A stretch of 64,000 bases of DNA from CBDVBE01 sp964543525 (lineage in GTDB: Bacteria > Fibrobacterota > Chitinivibrionia > Chitinivibrionales > JANQEN01), in contig CAZIYW010000012.1 in the NCBI GenBank assembly GCA_964543525.1, positions 1 to 64,000 on the forward strand, read 5' to 3'. Both the position numbers and the translations under genes were made by a program. Below, piece by piece: positions 8,818 through 17,253 of this stretch. The notes below the pieces were generated by a model. That model worked only from the letters and a program-made list of their open reading frames with translations, did no database searches and had not been told where the DNA came from. The first letter of the stretch is position 1. Each line of letters starts with the position of its first letter.

Positions 8818-9052
8818 CCTCTCTTATACACCGTAAGTAAAATGGTAAAAGAGAGGGCTCTGCTCTCCTGCTTACTCTCTTTGATATAATAAGCAGGAAA
8901 GGGGTAGTATGTGCTTAATCCCTCTGCGACAACCATAAATATTATTCCATACCATTTTTTAACCGATTTATATTGATTATTCATTTTCGTTGAAGTAAAT
9001 TACCTGATAGACACGATTTATGGAGTCATCATCACTTTTTCAGGGGGGTTGC

Positions 9053-10168
9053 ATGAATAAGGCATATCTTACAGGCGCATTCCTTTTTCTTATCACCATA
9101 ACATTTTGTTTTTCACAGAGTTATAAAGAAGATTCCATTGCTGTTCAGGCTATTCTCGATGCAAACGGGCTCTCCGATTTTACTGTGGATTCAGTCAGTG
9201 GCACCAACCTCTCAGGCAGAATTGATTCCCTTGGTCTTAATTCAAAAAATCTTACTACGCTTCCCGACCAGATCGGAAATCTGACAGAACTTCTCTATCT
9301 TAAATTAAACGATAACAACCTCACCAGTATCCCAACCGCTATTCAAAATTGTACAAAAATCCAGTTTATCTATTTACATAACAATGAATTAACCTCTCTT
9401 CCTGATGAAATAGGAAATCTTCCCGAGCTGGTGTTCTTATTTTTAGACCATAACCAGCTTACCGAACTCCCTGCCGGGATAAAAAATCTGGCTAAAATTG
9501 AAAAGCTGAAGCTAAGCTACAACATGCTTACTGCACTGCCATCGGAAATCGGTGATCTGACAACCCTCCGCGGATTATATTGTGAAGAGAACAGTATTGA
9601 AACCATACCTCCGGAAATTGGTAATTTGACCAATATGGATCTGCTGTGGATCCACCGTAATAACCTCGGTTCGGTTCCCAAGGAACTGGGACAATGCTCT
9701 GATCTTCTTATTCTCAATCTCGCCTACAACAACCTTACAGACCTTCCTGCAGAAATCACGTCATTATCGCCCACCACAAGCCTCGACCTCGGATATAACA
9801 AACTCGACACCAATAAACTCGCCGACAATATTATAACCTGGGCAGATACCCTCGACCCTGACTGGAAAACAACGCAGGATATTTCCGCGATTAATTTCTG
9901 GATTACAGACAACCTGCCGATCAATTTCATTATTTCTCAAAACTCGTTACTGTTTCACCTGCCGGCACCGGCAAACATACAAATCCGCATGTTCAACTCC
10001 AAGGGCATGCTGCTTCACACGCTCCTGCAGGAACATACCTATCAGGGATTTCATAGAATTCCTTTATATACTGAGCATTCCAGCGCAGGGGCACACTTTC
10101 TGAGGATTGTTATGAATAACGAACATGAAATGGTAAAAAAATTATTAAGATTAAGTAATTCCAATTAA
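9053..10168 (+). CDS. Exported leucine-rich-repeat protein with a C-terminal sorting-like module
   Basis: A 371-residue protein with a signal peptide (MNKAYLTGAFLFLITITFC..., cleaved after about residue 21). A cap region follows, then about eight 23-residue leucine-rich repeats (residues 60-245) of the form LPxxIGNLxxLxxLxLxxNxL, the 'Internalin/PIR-like' bacterial type. The last 75 residues are not LRR. They form an Ig-like strand pattern (IQIRMFNSKGMLLHTL ... GAHFLRIVMNNEHEMVKKLLRL) close to type IX secretion (Por) C-terminal sorting domains. It is therefore probably exported across the outer membrane and held on the surface, in a protein-binding role. The ATG at 9053 is preferred over the upstream in-frame start at 9020 because AGGGGGG lies 5 bases before it and the signal peptide then begins correctly. 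Confidence 0.85.
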   Translation: MNKAYLTGAFLFLITITFCFSQSYKEDSIAVQAILDANGLSDFTVDSVSGTNLSGRIDSLGLNSKNLTTLPDQIGNLTELLYLKLNDNNLTSIPTAIQNCTKIQFIYLHNNELTSLPDEIGNLPELVFLFLDHNQLTELPAGIKNLAKIEKLKLSYNMLTALPSEIGDLTTLRGLYCEENSIETIPPEIGNLTNMDLLWIHRNNLGSVPKELGQCSDLLILNLAYNNLTDLPAEITSLSPTTSLDLGYNKLDTNKLADNIITWADTLDPDWKTTQDISAINFWITDNLPINFIISQNSLLFHLPAPANIQIRMFNSKGMLLHTLLQEHTYQGFHRIPLYTEHSSAGAHFLRIVMNNEHEMVKKLLRLSNSN

Positions 10169-10237
10169 TAAAAATCTCAGGGTAAATTGTACGCTTCCAA
10201 ATTACCTGGTTATTAAAAACGTCGTTTTTTTATTAAT

Positions 10238-10270
10238 ATGTTTGACATTTTGTTAAACATTTGTTATACT
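10238..10270 (+). promoter_or_regulatory. Consensus promoter with overlapping inverted-repeat operator for the Phd/VapC pair
   Basis: TTGACA (10242-10247) and TATACT (10265-10270) are 17 bases apart, near the ideal sigma-70 pattern. An inverted repeat ATGTTT / AAACAT (10238-10243 and 10255-10260, 11-base spacer) covers the -35 box, the place expected for autorepression by the antitoxin-toxin complex. Confidence 0.7.
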
Positions 10271-10299
10271 TATAGCAAAACAATAGGGAGAAGTAAACC

Positions 10300-10527
10300 A
10301 TGCAAGCTGTCAGTATTCGTGAGTTAATGCACAATTTCTCACATTATCTTAAGGAAGTTAAAGAGGGTGAGTGTATCACTATTCTTGAACGCCATAACCC
10401 CGTTGCCGAAATAATCCCTCACAACGCAAATGTGAGATATCCAGGCTGGAAAAGAACTCTTAAACGCAGAAAAATAGGTGGAGAGCTGTTCTCCCAGACA
10501 ATCGAGAAGAACAGGGAACTTGAATGA
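10300..10527 (+). CDS. Type II antitoxin, Phd/YefM-like
   Basis: A 75-residue protein beginning with the Phd/YefM DNA-binding fold (AVSIRELMHNFSHYLKEVKEGECITILERHNPVAEIIP). The C-terminal tail (KIGGELFSQTIEKNRELE) is the likely toxin-binding part. It overlaps the PIN toxin gene by 4 bases (ATGA), the usual translational coupling. A consensus promoter and operator lie about 30 bases upstream. The antitoxin should neutralise the toxin and repress the operon. Confidence 0.85.
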   Translation: MQAVSIRELMHNFSHYLKEVKEGECITILERHNPVAEIIPHNANVRYPGWKRTLKRRKIGGELFSQTIEKNRELE

Positions 10528-10937
10528 AAGCTTTTATCGACACTTCTTCCTTAATAAAAAAATACGTAGAAGAAAAGGGCTCAGATGAATTTAATAATCT
10601 TCTTGAATCAGTTTCAGAGATTATTGTGTCTCCCATTACCATACTAGAAATCCATTCAGTTCTGGAACGAAGATTACGAGAGAAAACATTGAGGTCTACT
10701 GATGCAAAGTGGATTGAAAAGGAATTTTCAATAGATTTAGACTATTTTGGTATTGTCCAATGGAATGATAATCTTATAAATGAGTGTATTCGAGTAATTC
10801 GTAAACATCAGCTACGAGTTCTTGATGGCATTCAGCTTTCTTCAGCACTCATTTCAAATCCCCCGCTTTTTATTACCTCTGATAAACGACTTCACACAGC
10901 AGCAAAAAAAGAATTGTCTCAGGTAAAATTCATCTGA
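10524..10937 (+). CDS. VapC-like PIN-domain toxin
   Basis: A 137-residue PIN-domain ribonuclease of the VapC type. The four acidic residues that bind the catalytic metal are in place: D6 (FIDTSSLIKKY), E42 (ILEIHS), D101 (LDGIQLSSA) and D120 (TSDKRL). VapC toxins cleave tRNA or rRNA and stop translation when the antitoxin is lost. It is paired with the Phd-type antitoxin just upstream by a 4-base overlap. The target RNA cannot be told from sequence. Confidence 0.88.
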   Translation: MKAFIDTSSLIKKYVEEKGSDEFNNLLESVSEIIVSPITILEIHSVLERRLREKTLRSTDAKWIEKEFSIDLDYFGIVQWNDNLINECIRVIRKHQLRVLDGIQLSSALISNPPLFITSDKRLHTAAKKELSQVKFI

Positions 10938-10986
10938 TATTTTATAGAGTCATAAAGCACATACGGTAATTAAAAGATACTATTCA

Positions 10987-11802
10987 ATGAATATACCATC
11001 ACCATACCAACGGCTCCATATACTTGCAGGAGACAAGGGGATTGCGGCTCTGAAAGATTCACGTGTTATTGTTTTCGGCGTGGGCGGAGTCGGTAGTTGG
11101 TGTGCTGAAGCGCTTGTTCGGTCCGGGATCTACGATTGTACCCTCGTCGACTCCGATCTGATATGTGCCACCAATATCAACCGACAGGTACAGGCATTAC
11201 CCGCAACAGTGGGGAAAGTTAAAGTTACTGAGCTTGCTGAGCGGCTGTCTGCCGTAAATCCCGATGCAGTAATCACGCCTCTTCAGAAAACATTTGACAG
11301 AAGTACCAGTGAAACCTTTGATCTCTCCGTGTTCGATTATATAATCGACGCCATTGACAGTCTGAGCAGCAAGGTTGAACTTATGATAAGAGCCACTGAT
11401 TCAGGTGCGACCTTGTATTCTGCGCTGGGTGCCTCCGGAAAACTCAATCCCCGCAACATTAAAATCAGCTCTATCTGGGAGACACAGAAGTGCAGGCTTG
11501 GCAGGTTCGTACGTAAACGGTTGCGCAGAAGAGGATTTTCCGGTGATTTTACCTGTGTGTACAGCGATGAAGAGCCGATTCAGCAATATAATACGACTCC
11601 CAACAGCGAAAACGAAGAACATTTCAGTCTCCTGGAGGATGAAGAAGAAAGTGAAAATGGCCTTGTAAATGAAGGGAGCGGCTCAAAGAAACAGATCAAT
11701 GGCTCTGTGGTTCATATGGCCGGTTCCTTTGGATTTATCCTTGCCGGCCTGGTTGTTGAGGATATTATTAATAAGGCAAATGAAACTGCTGGTAAACCAT
11801 GA
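10987..11802 (+). CDS. tcdA: tRNA threonylcarbamoyladenosine dehydratase (TcdA/CsdL-like E1 enzyme)
   Basis: A ThiF/E1-like ATP-dependent enzyme of 271 residues. The nucleotide-binding motif GVGGVGS lies at residues 31-37, and the adenylation residues follow in the DxDxxxxxNxNRQ stretch (about 55-67). The TcdA-type continuation is YIIDAIDSLSSKVELM and SSIWETQKCRLGRFVRKRLRRRG. TcdA cyclises threonylcarbamoyl-adenosine at position 37 of ANN-reading tRNAs. An acidic, probably disordered insert occupies about residues 200-240, which is unusual. No sulfur-carrier or thiamin gene is nearby, which supports TcdA over ThiF. Its end overlaps the convergent deacetylase gene by 35 bases. Confidence 0.85.
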   Translation: MNIPSPYQRLHILAGDKGIAALKDSRVIVFGVGGVGSWCAEALVRSGIYDCTLVDSDLICATNINRQVQALPATVGKVKVTELAERLSAVNPDAVITPLQKTFDRSTSETFDLSVFDYIIDAIDSLSSKVELMIRATDSGATLYSALGASGKLNPRNIKISSIWETQKCRLGRFVRKRLRRRGFSGDFTCVYSDEEPIQQYNTTPNSENEEHFSLLEDEEESENGLVNEGSGSKKQINGSVVHMAGSFGFILAGLVVEDIINKANETAGKP

Positions 11803-13273
11803 CACTCTGTATCTTAGTACAAGAACACCCTGACACTTTCAGAATATACAAGCCTCTACTGAGAGAAAAAGCACGAGTCGAGGAACCTTTTTTAACAGTA
11901 CCGGCATCCACCAACTGCCCCGCACTATTATAGATTGAAAGATTTCCCTGCCCGATACCCGGCACGTATACCACTCCTTGGGCGTTTATTCTTATGGGTA
12001 CTTCCTTTACAGCAGGAGTTCCTTGCTTGAACGAAATAGTAACACCGTCAAGCGGCACGGGATCCCTTAACCAGCGGATAATATTAATAAACGGCACTAC
12101 ACGGACATCCGCTTTGGAAAGGGCATACTTGACAAACTCTTCAATGGCCCACATACGGTTTGCGCAATCGGGCTCACCAATTCCTATCCAGCGATCGTTG
12201 TAAAACTAGGAATGTGCCCCGAATAGAAAGGGTGCCCTGTTGCCTTTCAGCCGTAAATCGAGGGTGTATTTCAGCGTTGCGAGGACCTCGTCTTTATTCA
12301 ACCTGATCCCGTTCCAGAGATTGAAATCAAGACCGGTAATTTTCCCGTCGGTTGTATCAAACCAGGAGAACATGGCCTTGATTTTCGCACGCAATCCCGG
12401 TTGAATACCATAGTCGGAACAGACTTCATCGTGCGGCACAATAACCGGGTGCACCGGCATCTCCCATAATCCGGGATGAGCGGTAATGGTGACATGCTGC
12501 ATCTTGTCGTTTAATATTCCCGACTCCTTCAGGTAATCATGGCCGGGACTGCCGTGATCCAGTGTGTATGGCCACAGGTAGTTGGTACCGTCCATGGTAT
12601 CCTGATAGCCGTCCTCAATGCTGCAGTCATAGACAAATCCCATGTTCTCCAGTGCGGAAAAAGTGTTGTCGTTGTAGTACAGATACGGTGTCCTGAATCC
12701 TCTGATCTCCTCCGCAGGAATTCCCGCACCCTCATCCTTGTTTCCCAATTCAATATTTGTGGTATCCGAATCGGGCGGCGCCTGTTTAATAAGCCAATCA
12801 TTACAGGTTTTCATCTCACTTTCCCATTGCGCGACAGAATAGCTGGGCCCGTTCTGGCTGGTTATATGGCTGTGTGTATGGTTGCCGATCTCATGGCCTT
12901 CCCGGTGGCAGAAGTTCCAGGCGAGCTTCACCTGCTGCACATAATCTCCCATGGTACCGTCAGCAACATAAATAGAGTTATTAAAAAAGGAGAAACGGGC
13001 AGAAGTACCGTCATAGGTCTTCTCATTTCCTATACCTGCGGGATTCTTTAGTGGTTTTGAAAAGGTACGAACCCAGTAAATCGACTGCCCTTCAATCTGC
13101 GGGTATGAGAATCCTGCATGGCTGTTATCATCCCAGCCGATTGTTACAAATAAAGGAACCTGCTCCGGTTTAAGTCCTCCGGGCGGACTTGAAGACGGGG
13201 CCAGATAATCCTGGCCGGCAACAATATGGTTAAGGAATAGTATAGCTGAAATTAAAAAGCTGTAACGCTTCAT
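11768..13273 (-). pseudogene. Polysaccharide deacetylase gene interrupted by an in-frame amber codon
   Basis: The first part (13273-12206) carries a signal peptide and a NodB-like deacetylase domain with its motifs intact: the WDD metal and base pair (about residues 48-49), NHTHSH (about 131-136) and RGFRTPYL. The protein then stops at TAG (12206-12208), right after PFLFGAHS. The same frame continues without a further stop to 11768 and adds FYNDRWIG..., the end of the catalytic domain, and a C-terminal Ig-like sorting module (QGNLSIYNSAGQLVDAG ... SRGLYILKVSG). A CAG-to-TAG change would explain it. The truncated product would be secreted but would lack the surface-sorting tail. The ATG at 13273 is chosen because GAGGGA sits 10 bases before it. 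Substrates could be chitin oligomers or other polysaccharides. Confidence 0.8.
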
Positions 13274-13461
13274 CGGTACTGTCTCCCTCAATTTGAATTA
13301 CATCTGCCCTCTTTGATATAATATACAGTAAAATAGGGTAATTATAGTAATAACAGTGAAAACAGCAATGAAATCGAGGATTTTCAACAATCCTTATTAC
13401 AACCCTTTTACAAATATAAAAATTTGTCATTTATTCAATACTATAATCATAAAAACCACAT

Positions 13462-13497
13462 TTAACACTTGCACACTATGTGTTAAGGTGGTATATT
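13462..13497 (+). promoter_or_regulatory. Promoter and inverted-repeat operator of the HigBA pair
   Basis: A perfect 7-bp inverted repeat TTAACAC / GTGTTAA (13462-13468 and 13480-13486) has an 11-base spacer. Within it lies TTGCAC (13469-13474), which sits 17 bases from TATATT (13492-13497). The overlap fits repression of the operon by HigA or the complex. AAGGTGG (13485-13491) may serve as ribosome site only if transcription starts further upstream. Confidence 0.6.
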
Positions 13498-13503
13498 AAT
13501 AAT

Positions 13504-13797
13504 ATGATAACAGGCTTCGGTAATAAGGTGACAGAAGATATCTATAACGGTATTCATTCTAAAAATGCCAGAAAGTTCCCTCAAAATCTTTTACCAATTG
13601 CGTACAGAAAGCTGGATATGATTAACTCTGCCCATGCAATTAACGATCTTCGGTTTCCTCCTGGAAACAGGCTTGAACCACTGAAAGGCAACTTTGCAGG
13701 TTTTTATAGCATCCGGATAAACGATCAGTATCGCATAGTATTCAAGCTAACAGGATCTCATGCAGAAAAGGTACAAATAATTGATTTTCATCGATAA
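13504..13797 (+). CDS. higB: HigB-like RelE/ParE-superfamily toxin
   Basis: A 97-residue toxin of the HigB group. The start MITGFGNKVTEDIYNG and the core YRKLDMINSAHAINDLRFPPGNRLEPLKG, ending YSIRINDQYRIVF and HR, are characteristic. These are ribosome-dependent mRNA interferases. The ATG at 13504 fits the family start; the longer GTG frame from 13480 would add eight unrelated residues. The toxin gene precedes the antitoxin gene, the reversed order typical of higBA, with a 15-base gap. Confidence 0.88.
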   Translation: MITGFGNKVTEDIYNGIHSKNARKFPQNLLPIAYRKLDMINSAHAINDLRFPPGNRLEPLKGNFAGFYSIRINDQYRIVFKLTGSHAEKVQIIDFHR

Positions 13798-13812
13798 AAC
13801 AGGAGTCATTCT

Positions 13813-14085
13813 ATGATACCTAAACGAAGAACACCCTCGCATCCTGGAGAAATATTACTCCATGAATTTCTTGAACCTCTGGGAATGTCACAAAGTGAGC
13901 TCGCCAGAAGAATTCAGGTGCCCATTCAGAGAATTAATACATTGATTAATGGTAAGCGCGGTATCAGTGCAGAAACAGCGCTTCTTTTTGAAAAAGAATT
14001 TGGAACGACTCCTGAATTCTGGATGAACTTACAAAGTTCATATGACTTGTATCAGGCATCCCAGAAGTTACAGAAAGCAACCTAA
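13813..14085 (+). CDS. higA: HigA-like antitoxin, XRE-family helix-turn-helix
   Basis: A 90-residue antitoxin of the HigA/VapI type. The start (TPSHPGEILLHEFLEPLGMSQSELARRI) leads into the helix-turn-helix with RINTLINGKRGISAETALLFEKEFGTTPEFWMNLQSSYDL. It should bind HigB and the inverted repeat upstream. A ribosome site (AGGAG, 13801-13805) precedes the ATG. Confidence 0.9.
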   Translation: MIPKRRTPSHPGEILLHEFLEPLGMSQSELARRIQVPIQRINTLINGKRGISAETALLFEKEFGTTPEFWMNLQSSYDLYQASQKLQKAT

Positions 14086-14137
14086 TTTACATTAGTCTGA
14101 TCAATTGATTAGGTTCAATCCTGTCTCTTATCTGCTT

Positions 14138-15208
14138 ATGAAAAAACTTCTATCACTTATCCTCATACTCTCTCCATCTATCCTATTCAGCGACGGTTTA
14201 CCAATCGAAGATGGCTGCTGGACGCTGCTCGCGCAACGGTATATGACCTCCTTTGCAGTGAGGCAAAATGGTATGGGCTTCACCGGTGTTTCACGAGCTG
14301 ATGATGAAAATACCGTATCGGTAAACCCTGCCGGACTTGGGATTCATAATGACCGATATAAGCGCCTTTCATTTATGTATTCCGTTAATCCTAAAACCAT
14401 GAACCCCGCAGTTGAAAATAACCGATTTTATGAGCATACGCTCTCCTTCTGCTCACAGCCGTCATCAAAAAACATCGGTGGCTTTGGTCTCCTTTTTAAT
14501 CTGCCCGTCTGGAATCCCAAAGATAACGAAGAAAAGATGATAATTGATTGCGTTAACCAGATGCCTGATAGTGTAAGCACCACCGACAAGTATCTCCAGC
14601 TACAGACTAACCTTATATTGTCTTACAGCCACGACCTATCATTTATCCATCTTGAAAACCATTCTCTCGGTATGAGCTTCCGCCTAACCCATGTGTATAA
14701 TTCTTTTCTGGGTATTGAAAGAACCAATAACGCTGCAGGTATGGATATCGGTTATTCGGGTACTTTCTTTGACAGATTGCACCTTGGTCTGGTTTTCTCT
14801 CATCTGGATCTCTATACAGAAAGGGAGGAATATTTATATCAACAATTCCCCCGTTTTACCGGTGCTCTTGGAGTACACGGTCTCTTTTCCGGCTGCTCCC
14901 GGGGCAAAGTTTCTCTCTTTATTGAATCGAACTATGCTCATTATTTAAGATACAATCGGAAGGATTTTCATCTCTGGCGAAACGAAATGGTCAATACCGG
15001 TTTCGATCTGACGGTTTTCTATTTCTTTTATATCCGAAGCGGTCTCAGCTATGATTTCCATTCACACGATAAAATCGTTCCGTGGGGATTCGGTCTGAAT
15101 TTTTTCAACAGATATATGGTCAATTTCTTCCATACTGCCTATGCAACGCAGGAAACAGACAAGAAGAGATTTGGGATTTCACTGAGCGTGATCAATCTCT
15201 TCGAATAA
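14138..15208 (+). CDS. PorV/PorQ-like outer-membrane beta-barrel protein
   Basis: A 356-residue exported protein with a signal peptide (MKKLLSLILILSPSILFSDG). It then has the typical start of PorV/PorQ-type barrels: AVRQNGMGFTGVSRADDENTVSVNPAGLG. Alternating amphipathic strands continue to an aromatic-containing end. PorV and PorQ relatives are outer-membrane components that carry or receive type IX cargo, which fits the cargo-like proteins in this region. Its exact role is not established here. The ATG at 14138 gives a proper signal peptide; the frame is open upstream to 14105. Confidence 0.7.
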   Translation: MKKLLSLILILSPSILFSDGLPIEDGCWTLLAQRYMTSFAVRQNGMGFTGVSRADDENTVSVNPAGLGIHNDRYKRLSFMYSVNPKTMNPAVENNRFYEHTLSFCSQPSSKNIGGFGLLFNLPVWNPKDNEEKMIIDCVNQMPDSVSTTDKYLQLQTNLILSYSHDLSFIHLENHSLGMSFRLTHVYNSFLGIERTNNAAGMDIGYSGTFFDRLHLGLVFSHLDLYTEREEYLYQQFPRFTGALGVHGLFSGCSRGKVSLFIESNYAHYLRYNRKDFHLWRNEMVNTGFDLTVFYFFYIRSGLSYDFHSHDKIVPWGFGLNFFNRYMVNFFHTAYATQETDKKRFGISLSVINLFE

Positions 15209-15229
15209 TTTAAAACAATATAAATGATA

Positions 15230-15901
15230 TTATTCTAATAACCCGCCTCTCACAAAATCAATCTGATCAAGCGGTAGTATAATGCCTGAAGCCACGTTAC
15301 TCACATGTGAGTTGATCCGTTTGAGATACCGGGCAAGGAGCACAGTAATCAATGCTTTCTGTTTGGGAATGTCCTGTTCAAAGAGATCTTTAAGGATTAC
15401 TGTACACCCTTTCTTCGTCGGCTCGTAACGGGTTATGATATCTTTAGCAATCTGCTCGTCAGAATCGGTAAATGTCTTCTTGAGAGATTTTAGAGATGTG
15501 TCTATATTGTCATGGATAGTAATAATTTTCTTTTTAAACATAAATTTATCTGAATCACCATTGACCATAACAGCCAAATCAAAAATATTCTTCGAGTAAT
15601 CGCCGATACGTTCAGCATCCTTAACCATGCTCATCAATGCGAGGCACCCTGAGGCATCAGTGCCGGGACTGATGGTGAGATGCTCAACAAGAAGCCTGCG
15701 TATCTCGCGCTCCTTTCTGTTGACCTCCTTATCACGTGAATAAATCGTGTCCTTCTCATCATTAACTTTCAATTCAGCGGTAAATACCCGCCATGATCGC
15801 TCGAAAATAAAAGCGCAATCATCCAGCATCTCGCCAAACAGGTCCACCGCCTTAATCATAATACCGCGATTTTTCCATAAATCAACCAATTCTTTCAGCA
15901 T
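15230..15901 (-). CDS. PhoU-domain protein linked to the Na/Pi cotransporter
   Basis: A 223-residue helical protein with PhoU-like repeats (DDCAFIFERSWRVF... and AERIGDYSKNIFDLAVMV, the ExxRIGD-type metal-binding motif). It follows the Na/Pi cotransporter by 13 bases and probably regulates it, as the C-terminal PhoU domain does in the fused YjbB/NptA-type transporters. The ATG at 15901 with GAGGAGG just upstream is preferred over the long frame starting at 16024, which would overlap the transporter gene deeply. It is distinct from the phoU of the pst operon at 17254. Confidence 0.8.
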   Translation of the reverse strand: MLKELVDLWKNRGIMIKAVDLFGEMLDDCAFIFERSWRVFTAELKVNDEKDTIYSRDKEVNRKEREIRRLLVEHLTISPGTDASGCLALMSMVKDAERIGDYSKNIFDLAVMVNGDSDKFMFKKKIITIHDNIDTSLKSLKKTFTDSDEQIAKDIITRYEPTKKGCTVILKDLFEQDIPKQKALITVLLARYLKRINSHVSNVASGIILPLDQIDFVRGGLLE

Positions 15902-15914
15902 GTTACATCCTCCT

Positions 15915-17048
15915 CTATTTTGCAATAAATATAATTCCCAAGGGTAATAGAAAGAAAACGCCGATAATAAATGCGGCAGCCCACACCTTTGATCTGGTTG
16001 CCAGCTCTGCAAGGTACTGCGCACAGGTGATAGGTACTATCCGTAACGGATACCATACTGCAATACCGAGAATATTAAAGGTTAAATGAGCAAAAGCCGC
16101 AGTAACCCCGACCGCATTTACCCCTGCTTTACCGGCACTTACGGTAGCCAGTGATGCAAGAAGGGCTGTACAGGTGGTACCGATATTGGCTCCCAGGGTA
16201 AAAGGGTAACACCTTCTCAGGCTCAATATACCTGCTCCGACCAGCGGCACTATCAATGATGTTGTCACTGAGCTGCTCTGTACTGCTACTGTCAGCAATA
16301 CCCCGAGTATCAATGCCAGAAAATCGTTCCTGAAAAGATAGCGCTCAATAAATGACTCTGCCTTGGACAGTACCATGGAGCGCATGGTTTTAACCAGATA
16401 TATCAATGATATAATAAGAACACCTATTGAAAAAACAAGTAAAAGAATTGCGGCGGTTGTTGTATTTAATGCTAACACTTCCCTGAATAAATGCTTAATA
16501 CCGTGTACGGCAGGATCGATAATTACTTTCAGGGGACTGGTAAATTTTACCCCTCCCGCGCTTTTAAACAGCACGGTTAGTTTCAATGCTATCTTTTCTA
16601 TAAGATGAAACTTCAGTTCTATGGGAAACAGGAGCGCTACGGAACTGAGATTAAAGAAATCATGCACCGTTGCCCCGGCAAAGGCCCTGCGGAAGTCTTC
16701 TTTACGGGTGACAAATGTTAACGAAACCAGGGTATTGGTAATACTGGTACCTATATTTGCGCCCATTATTATAGGAATCCCAAAGGCAAGCGGGAGCAAA
16801 CCGCCGCCCACAAAGCCAACAACCAGACAGGTAACAGTGGAGGAACTCTGAACCAGACTGGTCGCCAGGACTCCAATAAAAAGGCCGATAAAGGGATTTG
16901 ACGTTGACGTAATTAAATTATGGGCAAAACCCTTACCAAACATTTTAAACGATGAGCCCATCAGCTTGATACTGAGAAGAAAGAAATAAAGCAATAAAAG
17001 TACTGTAATAATTTTCAGGATAACTTGTACCTGCCTGTTAGTCTCCAT
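15915..17048 (-). CDS. Na+/phosphate cotransporter (PNaS/NptA family)
   Basis: A 377-residue inner-membrane protein with about eight membrane helices and the two inverted PNaS repeats. Each repeat carries the QSSS motif: LVQSSSTVTCLVVGFVGGGLLP near residue 65 and VQSSSVTTSLIVPLVGAGIL near 258. Each is followed by GANIGT[ST]. The family couples phosphate uptake, or export in the YjbB type, to sodium. A candidate Pho box lies about 140 bases upstream, so it may be phosphate-starvation controlled independently of the pst operon. A PhoU-like gene follows. Confidence 0.9.
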   Translation of the reverse strand: METNRQVQVILKIITVLLLLYFFLLSIKLMGSSFKMFGKGFAHNLITSTSNPFIGLFIGVLATSLVQSSSTVTCLVVGFVGGGLLPLAFGIPIIMGANIGTSITNTLVSLTFVTRKEDFRRAFAGATVHDFFNLSSVALLFPIELKFHLIEKIALKLTVLFKSAGGVKFTSPLKVIIDPAVHGIKHLFREVLALNTTTAAILLLVFSIGVLIISLIYLVKTMRSMVLSKAESFIERYLFRNDFLALILGVLLTVAVQSSSVTTSLIVPLVGAGILSLRRCYPFTLGANIGTTCTALLASLATVSAGKAGVNAVGVTAAFAHLTFNILGIAVWYPLRIVPITCAQYLAELATRSKVWAAAFIIGVFFLLPLGIIFIAK

Positions 17049-17186
17049 GTTTGGAAGGTCCTTGAAAGATTCTTGTTGAAGCGAGTATTAGCATAGGTTG
17101 AGTATTATTCGCCAAGGAAAGTGAACTTGTGTTTCTGAGATGTTCTGGAAATGTTAAATTTGTATTCTCAATATATATGGGCAAGG

Positions 17187-17223
17187 TTAGAATTCTATTA
17201 GAGGTTTATTAGATTTGTGTTAG
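17187..17223 (-). promoter_or_regulatory. Candidate Pho box of the Na/Pi cotransporter operon
   Basis: Four TTAG tetramers (CTAA on the transcribed-gene strand) start at 17187, 17198, 17209 and 17220, exactly 11 bases apart. Direct repeats with an 11-base period are the known layout of PhoB/PhoP binding sites. A -10-like TATATT follows on the minus strand at 17175-17170. The same pattern recurs before pstS and the porin gene. Confidence 0.7.
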
Positions 17224-17253
17224 GATGAATCTGTTACTATAACCACTTTAATA

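Noticed and set aside
8799..8984. 61-codon minus-strand frame in the gap before the LRR gene
   Set aside because: No ribosome site and it overlaps the 3' end of the small gene and a 15-base-spaced inverted repeat; judged random.
12206..12208. Amber codon as pyrrolysine or recoded TAG
   Set aside because: TAG ends mnmG, gyrB and other intact genes in the window, and no pyl genes are seen.
8877..13323. 15-bp repeat CTCTTTGATATAATA at 8877-8891 and 13309-13323
   Set aside because: It looks like an extended -10 promoter element (TGnTATAAT) occurring twice, not a mobile-element end; no matching flanks or target duplication.
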